Source: Betaproteobacteria bacterium HGW-Betaproteobacteria-22
GTDB lineage: Bacteria; Pseudomonadota; Gammaproteobacteria; Burkholderiales; Methylophilaceae
NCBI GenBank assembly: GCA_002842285.1
Contig: PHCJ01000002.1
Location: forward strand, 1 to 64,000
Reading direction: 5' to 3'
DNA: 64,000 nucleotides
Shown piece after piece: positions 54,249 through 62,272 of the stretch (position 1 is the first letter of the stretch; each line of letters opens with the position of its first letter). The notes under the pieces are model-generated. The model did no database searches and was not told the origin of the DNA. It saw nothing but the letters and a program-made list of their open reading frames with translations. Position numbers and translations under genes: made by a program.

Positions 54249-54755
54249 ATGCAGACACAACGCCAAAAAATCTATTTTCATCTATCTTGCACCGCCGCCA
54301 GCTTAGCTTTAATCCTTTACATAAGTCTTTTGATCATGCCAGCAAGCATGCGACTGCCTAACTACCCGAACTCGGATACCTTTATGCAAATTACAGGGTA
54401 TCTGCAACTTACCCTACTGCTAGCACTAGTTTCGTTCCACCCCATCAAGCAATCACTTTCCAGCAGTGTCAGCATGCTCAGTCTAAATATCATTCATGCA
54501 TTATTGGGCATGAGTTTTATGATGCTGAATATCTTTCACGTGACCAAACTACCCTCTGGATATTTGCTCATACTACATCTGGTATTACATTTAACTGTAA
54601 TATCTGGGGCTGGGTTGCTGGTACTTAAAAGCTACATTTCACCCCAACTGAGAAACATCACGCTCAACCTGCATATTGCATCGTCTTTTTTCACGTTAGC
54701 TGCTAGCTTAGTGCATATTTACTTCGTCTATGTCTACACCAGCACGGTGCAATAA
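54249..54755 (+). CDS. Five-helix membrane protein with two His-x13-His pairs (probable di-heme b)
   Basis: About 168 residues from the ATG at 54249; a TTG at 54195 would add 18 residues and overlap the previous gene. Five hydrophobic helices are evident. Helix 3 holds H-ALLGMSFMMLNIF-H and helix 5 holds H-IASSFFTLAASLV-H: each pair is 14 residues apart, the spacing that ligates two b-hemes in NOX and ferric-reductase membrane domains. Helix 4 adds two more His (LHLVLHL). I infer a di-heme cytochrome b carrying electrons across the membrane between the flavin module and the c-hemes of its neighbours. The TAA stop is formed by the first bases of the repeat element starting at 54753. Confidence 0.75.
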   Translation: MQTQRQKIYFHLSCTAASLALILYISLLIMPASMRLPNYPNSDTFMQITGYLQLTLLLALVSFHPIKQSLSSSVSMLSLNIIHALLGMSFMMLNIFHVTKLPSGYLLILHLVLHLTVISGAGLLVLKSYISPQLRNITLNLHIASSFFTLAASLVHIYFVYVYTSTVQ

Positions 54756-54903
54756 TCCCAGATTTTTTCATTAGGACTTGCAGTGGCTACGCTGCAAAGT
54801 TTGATGGGGTTTTTGTACATATTAATATGTACAAAAAAGACGCAAAATGGGTAAGTTGACATGCACGTAGAGGCAAAATCATCTAATAGAAAAACTCGGA
54901 TTA
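54753..54903. repeat. Small inverted-repeat element, copy Y
   Basis: Ends TAATCCCAGATTTTTTCATT and CTAATAGAAAAACTCGGATTA are inverted repeats of about 22 bp. Inside, TTTTTGTACAT-ATTAAT-ATGTACAAAAA includes a perfect 28-bp palindrome (54810-54837). AAAAAAGACGCA-AATGGG-AAGTTGACAT and AAAATC follow as in copy X1. The 151-bp element sits between convergent genes. Its left end gives the stop codon of the di-heme protein; its right end lies 9 bp from the stop of the PqqD-like gene. TA flanks both ends. Confidence 0.7.
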
Positions 54904-54911
54904 TGTCATCA

Positions 54912-55331
54912 TTACCTGCGGACAAAGATGGTAGATAAAAATGACAGTGGCGCCCCCAACTTGAGCATATAACCTGAGATGCTTTTTACAGCGTGCGAGG
55001 ATTTGGCGTTTGAATCGCTATCTAACTGCAACAAATCAAGTCCATATAATTGATCTAGCAATGCGATGACTTCCTGCTGAGTAACCGTGGTTGCGACCTT
55101 AGCACGCTGAATTTCATCCCATATATGCTGCACTGTATTTAAACCATTACATCTACCGATAAACTGGTATGCCGCGGTGTTGATAACTTGCTTATGGCGC
55201 GTGCTTGATTCTTTCAGTAAATAGCAGAACTCACCATGCTTGAATTCGCGGCTCACACTCACGGCAATGTTCAATTGCGGCTTTAAATGAGCGATACTAT
55301 TCCACTCGGCATTATAAGTTGTATGTGTCAT
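54912..55331 (-). CDS. Stand-alone PqqD-like (RRE) protein, probably truncated
   Basis: A 139-residue protein whose residues about 8-100 look like the PqqD-like winged-helix region at the N-terminus of large M50-type peptidase/transport proteins: WNSIAHLKPQL, GEFCYLLKESSTRHKQVINTAAYQFIGRCNG (noted as GEFCYLLKES and INTAAYQFIGRCNG), TVQHIWDEIQRA, and TQQEVIALLDQLYGLDLLQLD. In that family a large metalloprotease or membrane part follows a PLS-type block; here APLSFLSTIFVRR ends at a stop. It is therefore likely a truncated remnant, or a reduced RRE acting alone. TAAGGA precedes the ATG well, so translation seems intact. A palindrome lies 36 bp upstream. Confidence 0.65.
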   Translation of the reverse strand: MTHTTYNAEWNSIAHLKPQLNIAVSVSREFKHGEFCYLLKESSTRHKQVINTAAYQFIGRCNGLNTVQHIWDEIQRAKVATTVTQQEVIALLDQLYGLDLLQLDSDSNAKSSHAVKSISGYMLKLGAPLSFLSTIFVRR

Positions 55332-55641
55332 GCATTAATCCTTACATTACAAATCATGTCTACGTTACCAATTAAAATTGGTCCTACACAATGACAGCAA
55401 AACTCATACCAAATTAATAGTGCTTTATAATCAGAATGTTATGGAAAATTATCACATTTAACCTAGTGCATTAAGACAAAACATCGACAACATCATTCAA
55501 AAACTCATCAATACTGACAAAACCAAGCTTATTCTGGAAACAAAAAGACGTGCTTTATAAAGCATGGCTGACCTGATTCTCGTTTACCATACCTGCGTGT
55601 TCTACACCCACAAGACCAATCAAACCATCCTACGTAAACAA
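55332..55641. other. Intergenic region between pqqD-like gene and selO
   Basis: No gene is supported. A perfect palindrome (55367-55382) stands near the PqqD-like start. A short minus-strand frame just after selO (about 55556-55627) reads GLVGVEHAGMVNENQVSHAL before a stop; it looks protein-like but is too short to call. TGCTTTATAAAGCA (55550-55563) is another small palindrome. Confidence 0.4.
55367..55382. promoter_or_regulatory. Perfect 16-bp palindrome, candidate operator
   Basis: ACCAATTAAAATTGGT is a perfect palindrome 36 bp upstream of the PqqD-like start codon. Size and place suit a dimeric regulator site. No regulator can be named. Confidence 0.4.
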
Positions 55642-57126
55642 TCAAGTACCGCAGTATGTTTTATATTGCCGATCAAACACTTCGCCAGGTGGCTGCATGA
55701 AACGTGATGGGTGATCTAAATCCGTGTAAGGGTCAGCCAGAGCAGCTACCAATGTGTGAAACTGTGTGATATCCGCTTCATCCACTGCGGCCGCAAGCGC
55801 CTCTTCTACCAGATGATTACGCGGGATTACACTGGGGTTGGCTGAGCGTCTTAATTGTTTTGATTGATTTATATGCTCTTTTTGCCTGGCTAATCTCGCT
55901 TCCCATCGTCTAAGCCAGTGCTGAAAACCTGCATCCTGATACATCGCTTCGTGCATCTCTGCATCACCACCTAGCGCTCTGAAACCATTTGTAAAATCCA
56001 CTTGATGCTTCTGCATATACATCAGCAAATCTTCTGCCAGTTTCTGGTCTTCAGCTTCTTGATTGAATAGCCCAAGTTTCTTTCGCATGCCGGCTAGCCA
56101 ATAAGCGAAAAACTGCGCAGGAAAGGCATCCAAACATTCTGCTGCCAGAGTGATTGATTTTTTCTCCGAAACATCAATCAAAGGCAAGAGTGTTTCTGCA
56201 AACCTGATGAGATTCCAGTGTGCAACTTTTGGCTGACGACCGAATGCATACCGTCCATTCACATCCACAGAGCTAAATACCGTTTCAGGATGATAGATAT
56301 TGATAAATGCACATGGTCCATAGTCTATGGTTTCACCAGCAATGCTCATGTTATCGGTATTCATCACGCCATGCATAAACCCGACATTCATCCACTGCGC
56401 AATCAAGGATGCCTGTAAATCAACGACCCGTTCCAGCAATGCCAGATAGCGATGCTCCGCTTCAGCAATTTCCGGAAAATGCCGTAATATCGTATAGTCT
56501 GCCAAGGCTTGTAATTGCTGATTATTGTGCGTCACGGCTGCAAATTGAAATGTGCCAACACGTATATGACTTGAGGCCACACGCGTTAATACCGCCCCAG
56601 GCTGTATACCTTCGCGATACACAACTTCACCCGTATCAATTACCGCAAGACTTCTGGTTGTTGGAATCCCCAGTGCATGCATGGCTTCACTCATCAGGTA
56701 TTCTCGCATCATGGGACCTAGCGCCGCCCTGCCATCTCCTCTGCGCGAATATGGTGTACGACCTGCGCCCTTCAGCTGAATATCATAACGCTGATCATGC
56801 TGAGCGATATGCTCCCCCAACAGTATCGCACGACCATCGCCCAACATATTAAAGCCACCAAACTGGTGCCCTGCGTAGGCCTGTGCAATAGGTTCCGAGC
56901 CCGGGCAAATAGTATTGCCTGCCAGCAGCCAACCGCCCTTACGATTGAGCGCTTCAGCATCCAGATTAAGTGATGTGGCCAGTACATCATTCACTATCAC
57001 TATACGCGGATTTTTAACAGCTGTAGGTAACTGCCGTCGATAAAAAACCGGGGGCAATTGCAGATAACTGTTGTCGAAGTTAAAACCAAAACTTTCAGAG
57101 ATTAAAGCTTGTTCTAAACTCATCAT
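55642..57126 (-). CDS. selO: Protein adenylyltransferase SelO
   Basis: A 494-residue SelO/YdiU pseudokinase that attaches AMP to Ser, Thr or Tyr of target proteins, linked to redox stress (glutaredoxin is a known substrate in E. coli). Blocks are AYAGHQFGGFNMLGDGRAILLGE (shown as YAGHQFGGFNMLGDGRA), DIQLKGAGRTPYSRRGDGRAALG (shown as LKGAGRTPYSRRGDGRA), TDNMSIAGETIDYGPCAF and ANPSVIPRNHLVEEAL. The catalytic HGVMNTDNMSI and DYGPC metal site are intact. This is the non-selenocysteine bacterial form ending in YCGT. The start codon and ribosome-binding site lie in a strong hairpin. Confidence 0.96.
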   Translation of the reverse strand: MMSLEQALISESFGFNFDNSYLQLPPVFYRRQLPTAVKNPRIVIVNDVLATSLNLDAEALNRKGGWLLAGNTICPGSEPIAQAYAGHQFGGFNMLGDGRAILLGEHIAQHDQRYDIQLKGAGRTPYSRRGDGRAALGPMMREYLMSEAMHALGIPTTRSLAVIDTGEVVYREGIQPGAVLTRVASSHIRVGTFQFAAVTHNNQQLQALADYTILRHFPEIAEAEHRYLALLERVVDLQASLIAQWMNVGFMHGVMNTDNMSIAGETIDYGPCAFINIYHPETVFSSVDVNGRYAFGRQPKVAHWNLIRFAETLLPLIDVSEKKSITLAAECLDAFPAQFFAYWLAGMRKKLGLFNQEAEDQKLAEDLLMYMQKHQVDFTNGFRALGGDAEMHEAMYQDAGFQHWLRRWEARLARQKEHINQSKQLRRSANPSVIPRNHLVEEALAAAVDEADITQFHTLVAALADPYTDLDHPSRFMQPPGEVFDRQYKTYCGT

Positions 57127-57163
57127 GACTAATATCCTACCAAATTAGTAGGATATTAGTCAT
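57125..57163 (-). promoter_or_regulatory. Perfect 16-bp hairpin hiding the selO start
   Basis: ATGACTAATATCCTAC and its exact complement flank a 7-nt loop. On the selO strand the AGGA of the ribosome-binding site and the AU of the first start codon lie in the 3' arm. If the 5' arm is transcribed, initiation would be blocked until the hairpin opens. It could equally be a protein operator. Structure is seen; regulation is inference. Confidence 0.6.
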
Positions 57164-57280
57164 TTAGCACTAAATAAGCAATCTTTGCAGACTTGTGTAC
57201 AAGATAAGCCTCACTAGACATCACTAGAAATCAAATCGTCATACAGGTTGCATGTGTTTGAAGTAATAGTCAAAAGTTGA

Positions 57281-57457
57281 ACCTAGATTTTTCCATCATT
57301 AGGTAAAAACCTAATAAAAAGGGTAGTCTAGAGCGTTTATTTTGCACCAAAATTCCATGGTAACCTCATACCAACCTCACCCTGAACTCTATATAAATCA
57401 AAAGATTGCTCAAATGATTTCCAGTAGAAATTGCTGCTAATGGATAACCTGGGATTA
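57281..57457. repeat. Small inverted-repeat element, copy Z
   Basis: Ends ACCTAGATTTTTCCATCATT and CTGCTAATGGATAACCTGGG (then ATTA) are imperfect inverted repeats. The interior matches 35143-35308 (AAGGGTAGTCTAGAG, AACCTCAT, ATAAATCAAAAG, TTGCTC, GCTGCTAATG). No coding frame is inside. It lies between selO and tRNA-Val in a 398-bp gap that otherwise holds only the selO hairpin and the tRNA terminator. Confidence 0.6.
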
Positions 57458-57479
57458 ATGGCTGCGATTTGGGTACGGT

Positions 57480-57514
57480 ATGAAAAAGTAAAGGGCTAGC
57501 ATTTAGCTAACCCC
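57480..57514 (-). terminator. Intrinsic terminator after tRNA-Val
   Basis: On the minus strand GGGTTAGC and GCTAGCCC pair (one G-U) around a short loop, then TTTACTTTTTC. It follows the tRNA 3' end by about 11 bp. Confidence 0.8.
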
Positions 57515-57524
57515 TTGATAAATT

Positions 57525-57601
57525 TGGTAGGCAGTACCAGATTCGAACTGGTGACCTCTTGGATGTCGACCAAGCGCTCTAACCAACTGAGCTAACCGCC
57601 T
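57525..57601 (-). tRNA. tRNA-Val (anticodon GAC)
   Basis: 77 nt with encoded CCA. Acceptor AGGCGGT pairs with ACTGCCT. The D arm GCTC...GAGC, anticodon stem CTTGG/CCAAG with loop TCGACAT, variable AGGTC, and T arm ACCAG-TTCGAAT-CTGGT are complete. GAC reads GUC and GUU. Confidence 0.96.
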
Positions 57602-57690
57602 TGAAATTCCCGTCAAATTTTGTACTGCAATATTTAACAGAACGCGATTTTAGCTGATTGTGACCGTTGGCGCAAACCAAACGCTCAAAA

Positions 57691-58956
57691 TCAGTATGAT
57701 AATTCCGCACCAACAAGCTCCATCACTTGCGGCAACAAGCTTTCGTACAAGCTGGGGCTTGCGTAGCCGTCGGCAGGCAAATGTCTAGAGCGCTGATACG
57801 CACGCACTGCAGACTGCGTTTTTAGGCCGGGCAACCCATCAGGTATGCCCGCATCAAAACCAAGGGTGTTAAGGGCATGTTGCAGATGCAACATTTGCTG
57901 ATAAGTTAAGGCGCCTTGCTCAGCGTGTTTTCCACCCACTAAGCGCGGCTCACCTTTGAGCCGTTTAGCCAACTGTGCTACCGACAGTGCGTAATTGACA
58001 GACCGGTTCCAATCAAGAATCACATCAAAATTACCAAACACCATAAAAGCTGGCCCTAACGCCCCTTGTGGTAGTATGATGGCCGCCTCCGAGTCAGTCT
58101 CAGGTAGCCCAGCTAAAAACTGCACCCCTTTGCCTGCACCGGACGCATCGCTGCCGCCAACAGCGGCTTTAACCCCTGACTGCGCCCAGTCTAAGGTAGA
58201 TTTCCGTAATGTCAGCTGTGCACTTTGCCAATCAAAATCAGGCGGTAGCTCGACTTCCAGCATGACAGGCTGTTTTGCATGCCACCCAACACGTGCAAGA
58301 TAGTTGGCAGCAGAGGCAAACGCATCGGCTAACGAACCAGCCACATCCACACGTCCGTCGCCATCGCCGTCCACTGCATAAAACATAAAGGTAGTTGGCA
58401 TAAACTGCATATTGCCAAACGCACCTGCCCACGACCCTTTAAAGCGATCAATACTGACATGCCCTAAATCCACCATACGCATGGCATCCAGCAACTGGCT
58501 CCTAAAAAAATCTGCCCTACGCCCCTCAAAGGCCAGCGTTGCTAATGTAGACAGCACATCAATCTTGCCTTGATAAGCACCGTACTGTGTTTCCATCCCC
58601 CAAAATGCAACCAAGGTGTATTTGGATACGCCATACTGCGCTTCAATCGCATCGAACAGTGCACTATGCGTCTGCAATAGCGCGCGTCCCTTTTGAATTT
58701 TTTTTGCATCTACACGTTTTAAATAATACTCAATAAAAGGGCTCACAAACTCAGGCTGAGCCCTATCAAGCTTAATGGTGTTGGGTAAAAATGCTATTTG
58801 GTTAACGACCACATCAGCGACTTGATCTGATATTCCCTGCTGCCTGGCTTCATGTCTTAGGTCGGCCAACCACAGGGCGAAAGCATCTTGGGCCGCGGCA
58901 GGGCGGGCAAGTATGGAAGCGATAAAAATTAAGCCATAAGAGAGTAATTGACGCAT
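57691..58956 (-). CDS. mltB: MltB-like lytic murein transglycosylase with peptidoglycan-binding domain
   Basis: A 421-residue exported enzyme. A signal peptide (residues 1-22, LLSYGLIFIASILARPAAAQ) leads into an SLT_2 (MltB) domain at about 27-320. The catalytic Glu lies in VAFWGMETQYGAYQGK. GAFGNMQFMPTTFM and AVDGDGDGRVDV follow. A PG_binding_1 domain at about 355-410 (LQHALNTLGFDAGIPDGLPG) ends the protein. No lipobox is seen, so it is probably periplasmic. It cleaves glycan strands to 1,6-anhydro products. It starts 3 bp after the SDR gene stop. Confidence 0.94.
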   Translation of the reverse strand: MRQLLSYGLIFIASILARPAAAQDAFALWLADLRHEARQQGISDQVADVVVNQIAFLPNTIKLDRAQPEFVSPFIEYYLKRVDAKKIQKGRALLQTHSALFDAIEAQYGVSKYTLVAFWGMETQYGAYQGKIDVLSTLATLAFEGRRADFFRSQLLDAMRMVDLGHVSIDRFKGSWAGAFGNMQFMPTTFMFYAVDGDGDGRVDVAGSLADAFASAANYLARVGWHAKQPVMLEVELPPDFDWQSAQLTLRKSTLDWAQSGVKAAVGGSDASGAGKGVQFLAGLPETDSEAAIILPQGALGPAFMVFGNFDVILDWNRSVNYALSVAQLAKRLKGEPRLVGGKHAEQGALTYQQMLHLQHALNTLGFDAGIPDGLPGLKTQSAVRAYQRSRHLPADGYASPSLYESLLPQVMELVGAELSY

Positions 58957-58959
58957 GAT

Positions 58960-59823
58960 TTAACTAGAAGATAGATTTTCGAGTATCCTTTTATAGCCCG
59001 TCTGATAATCAGGATACTGCAACTTAAAGCCTGTTGCCAGCATCGCGGCATTACTTAAGCGCTTGCCTCCAGACACAGTTATCAACTCAGGCTCGTTGAG
59101 ATTTAAATAGCTAGCAATCCAGGCAATGACTTCAAGCTGAGGCACGGGTGCAGAGTCTGTCACAATATAGCAATTGGCAGGTAAAGTACCCTGCAAAAGC
59201 ATCTCAATTAAAAACACAACAAAAGCAGCGGCATCATCACGATGAATCCTATTGCTCCAGTTATTCTGCGCTGGCCATACCCCAGTTTTTGCCAGATTAA
59301 TCATGCGCAATCTGCCTGGCCCATATATGCCAGATAAGCGCAGCACTGTGGATGAAACAGATAGTTCATTGAGCACAGACTCTGCCTCAAGCAAGCGAAC
59401 ACCACCAAAATCATCCGGATTGGGCACTGAATCAACGTCTAAAATCTCAGTGTCAGTTTCTGCATTACCCCGGCCATAAACCCGCGTGCTGGAAACAAAA
59501 AACACATGTTGCAAATGCACGTTATCACGCTGTGTTGCTAGTACGTTGCGTAGGCCATCAACATATGCCGCCTGATACGCCGCATCGGTCTGCCCGTCAG
59601 CAGAAACACAGTACACGATAATTTGCGGCTTGATTGTCGCAAGTTTCGATAAAGTCTCGGGCTGTGTAACATCTGCGTGTATCAAGTCCACATTAGGCGT
59701 GTTTTTTAAACTTCTTGAAACCCCATAAATGGGGATATGCAACTGGTTTAGTCCGTTTGCAATCGCGCCACCTAAATCGCCAAAACCGACAATCAGCACA
59801 CTACTTAATAATGCATCAGCCAT
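58960..59823 (-). CDS. NAD-dependent epimerase/SDR family protein (YeeZ-like)
   Basis: A 287-residue extended-type Rossmann protein. The nucleotide motif LIVGFGDLGGAIANGL is at residues 11-26. HVFFVSSTRVYGRGN contains the Ser and Tyr region, though a clear YxxxK is not obvious. LRLSGIYGPGRLRM is the substrate-side block. It resembles YeeZ-like sugar epimerase relatives of unknown substrate. The start overlaps the end of the NUDIX gene by 8 bp. Confidence 0.85.
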   Translation of the reverse strand: MADALLSSVLIVGFGDLGGAIANGLNQLHIPIYGVSRSLKNTPNVDLIHADVTQPETLSKLATIKPQIIVYCVSADGQTDAAYQAAYVDGLRNVLATQRDNVHLQHVFFVSSTRVYGRGNAETDTEILDVDSVPNPDDFGGVRLLEAESVLNELSVSSTVLRLSGIYGPGRLRMINLAKTGVWPAQNNWSNRIHRDDAAAFVVFLIEMLLQGTLPANCYIVTDSAPVPQLEVIAWIASYLNLNEPELITVSGGKRLSNAAMLATGFKLQYPDYQTGYKRILENLSSS

Positions 59824-60373
59824 ATTGCGCTAAATATTTTTCAGCCAAAAATAAGGCATTGATGGTTTTTCCATCTGTAATCTCACCCGACTGAATCTTA
59901 TCAATACACATAGGCAGGCTCAGGTCAAATACTTGCAGCATTTCATCTTCATCACGCTGATGCATGCCTGCGCATAAACCTCGCGCGAGATAAATGTGGA
60001 TAATCTCATCCGAATAGCCAATGCAAGGGTGCTGCAAACCAAGCTTAACCCACTCGGTCGCGGTGTATCCTGTTTCCTCCTGCAGCTCGCGCTGACCGGT
60101 GAGCAGCACATCTTCATTCGCATCTATCTTCCCTGCCGGCAACTCGATGAATGTCTGATGCAAAGCGTAACGATATTGTTTTTCCAATACGACATGGCCG
60201 TTTGTTAATATTGGCACTACGACAACGGCGCCGGGATGTATCACATACTCACGATGACTAGTGCGTCCATTCGGCAAACTTACCAAATCACGTTTGATAG
60301 TAAGCATGTTGCCTGATACAAGCGTTTCTGAACTTAAACAATGTTCGGTTAAATCTTCGGCGTCATACTGCAT
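59816..60373 (-). CDS. NUDIX hydrolase (ADP-ribose pyrophosphatase-like)
   Basis: A 185-residue NUDIX protein. The complete Nudix box runs G-KIDAN-E-DVLLTGQ-REL-Q-EE-TGY in residues about 78-100. RYALHQTFIELPAGK before it is typical of ADP-ribose pyrophosphatases (NudF/NudE-like). It would split ADP-ribose or a related sugar nucleotide to AMP. It is first in NUDIX-SDR-mltB, preceded by a 118-bp gap to DUF2818. Confidence 0.92.
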   Translation of the reverse strand: MQYDAEDLTEHCLSSETLVSGNMLTIKRDLVSLPNGRTSHREYVIHPGAVVVVPILTNGHVVLEKQYRYALHQTFIELPAGKIDANEDVLLTGQRELQEETGYTATEWVKLGLQHPCIGYSDEIIHIYLARGLCAGMHQRDEDEMLQVFDLSLPMCIDKIQSGEITDGKTINALFLAEKYLAQYG

Positions 60374-60491
60374 AAGCTTGTTCGTACATAATGTTTATTG
60401 GAAATGCCGCAACAGAAAAAGCGGTTGCCTGATGTATATCATCGGCGTAGAGCGCTACCAGTGCGCATCAATTACAATACTGCCGGACTGT

Positions 60492-60794
60492 TTACTTCCA
60501 CAAGACCTTATAAATAAAGCCCGGAAAAGCAAACACAAGGAACAGACAGGCAGTCACGGTGTAAAACTCCCAGCCCTGGGGTGCGATATTGCCATAAGTA
60601 GCGTGCTCTGCGTACCTGACAAGCAAGCCCATCAAGAAATAGAGCACAACCAACTCCAGCAAACACCAGGCTAAAGATTTACGATAGTTTGTTTGCTGAG
60701 CGCGATCGAGAGAAACACAATAAAAAAGCTTATTAGAAAACCAAGGCAGATTGGCTGCCAAAATCATAATTGCCAGAAGTGCCAAAGTCGTCAT
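60492..60794 (-). CDS. DUF2818 family membrane protein
   Basis: A 100-residue protein with three predicted helices (LALLAIMILAANLPWFSN; CLLELVVLYFLMGLLVRYAE; GWEFYTVTACLFLVFAFPGF). It is the DUF2818 protein that follows nuoN in betaproteobacteria. The function is unknown; the constant position suggests a complex I accessory or assembly role. It begins 14 bp after the nuoN stop. Confidence 0.88.
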   Translation of the reverse strand: MTTLALLAIMILAANLPWFSNKLFYCVSLDRAQQTNYRKSLAWCLLELVVLYFLMGLLVRYAEHATYGNIAPQGWEFYTVTACLFLVFAFPGFIYKVLWK

Positions 60795-60808
60795 TTAGTA
60801 ACACTCCA

Positions 60809-62269
60809 TTAGCTCAGGCTTCTGATAATGGCATAGCCGCAGAATGTCATCAATGATTGTGGCATGAGTCCTAGCAGCAGCAAACCTAGCGCATTTGCAC
60901 TCAATGCAACGCGCATGTCGATGGGAGCCTCTATCGGCTGCTTATCTTCAGGCTCATCAAAATACATGAGTTTAATCACACGTAGGTAATAGTATGCACC
61001 GATGACCGCCATTAACACCGCGAACACCACCACCCAGACAAAACCCGCTTGCAATGCCGCCTGTAATACCGTGAATTTTGCATAAAAACCAAGTGTAGGT
61101 GGCACGCCCGCCATGCTAAACATGACAATCAACATCAAAAATGCAATCCATGGGCTACGTTGATTAAGACCTTTAAGGTCATCCAATTTTTCTGCTTCAA
61201 AACCTTTACGTGAAAGCAGCAATATCACCCCGAAGCCAGCCAGTGACATCAGCACATAGCTTGCAATATAAAACATCGCGGATATATAGCCATTCATACT
61301 GGCGCTCATGAGACCAAGCAAAACAAAGCCTACGTGCGAAATTGTAGAATATGCCAGCATGCGTTTTAAATTGGTTTGCGCAATTGCCGTAACATTACCA
61401 ATCACAATGGACAACACGGCCATAATGAGTAACATCGACTGCCAATCAATCGCCAGCGTCTGCAAGGACTGCGCCAAGAGCCTAATCACAAAAGCAAACG
61501 CCGCCAATTTAGGCACTGAGCTAATCAGCATGGTTATCGCGGTAGGAGAGCCTTCATAAACATCAGGCACCCACATCTGGAAAGGCACCGCACCTAACTT
61601 GAATGCTAGTCCAGCTACAATAAACACCAAGCCCAATATCAGCACGGAATAAAGTTCACGCGTCGGCTGTGGTGCATTCATTAACGCATGGTGGATATCC
61701 GAGATATTCAGGCTGCCTGTCATTCCGTAAATCATACTCATGCCATAGAGCAGCATGCCGGACGCAAGCGCACCCAGTACAAAGTATTTCATGGCGGCCT
61801 CTGTAGCGCGCGCGTTTTCACGATCCAGCGCCACCAAAGCATATAAACTAAGCGAGAGCAGTTCCAAGCCGATGTATAGTGTGAGCATGCTTTGGCCAGA
61901 CACCATAATCATCATGCCCAGCATAGAAAACAGCACGAGGGCATAGAACTCTCCGCGGAACATGTTACGCACCTGCAGATAATGGCGTGAGTAAATAAAA
62001 ATCAATGCAGTACCTGCATAAATCATCAACTTCAACACATCGGACATTGCATCATCAACAAAGGCGCCAGTAAACGCATAACCCACACCGGGTGAGTGTG
62101 TTGTAAACGTGAAATATGCAGCGATTAATAAAGTCAATTGTGCCAGCGCATAAAGCGCAATGCGATTAGACGGTTTCAAGAAAAGGTCCGCCAATAAAAT
62201 GAACATCGCCATGCCCAAAACAATAATTTCAGGCAAAGCGGTGATAAGGTCGTAACGTATATTTTCCAT
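60809..62269 (-). CDS. nuoN: NADH-quinone oxidoreductase subunit N
   Basis: A 486-residue antiporter-like subunit with about 14 helices. ALVALDRENARATEAAMKYFVLGALASGMLLYG (noted as NARATEAAMKYFVLGALASG) contains the conserved Glu and Lys region of the proton path. LKRMLAYSTISHVGFVLLGL and MFSMAGVPPTLGFYAKF are hallmark blocks. It is the last canonical gene of the nuo operon (3-bp gap to nuoM). Confidence 0.97.
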   Translation of the reverse strand: MENIRYDLITALPEIIVLGMAMFILLADLFLKPSNRIALYALAQLTLLIAAYFTFTTHSPGVGYAFTGAFVDDAMSDVLKLMIYAGTALIFIYSRHYLQVRNMFRGEFYALVLFSMLGMMIMVSGQSMLTLYIGLELLSLSLYALVALDRENARATEAAMKYFVLGALASGMLLYGMSMIYGMTGSLNISDIHHALMNAPQPTRELYSVLILGLVFIVAGLAFKLGAVPFQMWVPDVYEGSPTAITMLISSVPKLAAFAFVIRLLAQSLQTLAIDWQSMLLIMAVLSIVIGNVTAIAQTNLKRMLAYSTISHVGFVLLGLMSASMNGYISAMFYIASYVLMSLAGFGVILLLSRKGFEAEKLDDLKGLNQRSPWIAFLMLIVMFSMAGVPPTLGFYAKFTVLQAALQAGFVWVVVFAVLMAVIGAYYYLRVIKLMYFDEPEDKQPIEAPIDMRVALSANALGLLLLGLMPQSLMTFCGYAIIRSLS

Positions 62270-62272
62270 GAA

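Noticed and set aside
55556-55627. Protein-like short frame GLVGVEHAGMVNENQVSHAL after selO
   Set aside because: Only about 24 codons, no start codon context; could be a gene remnant but cannot be supported.
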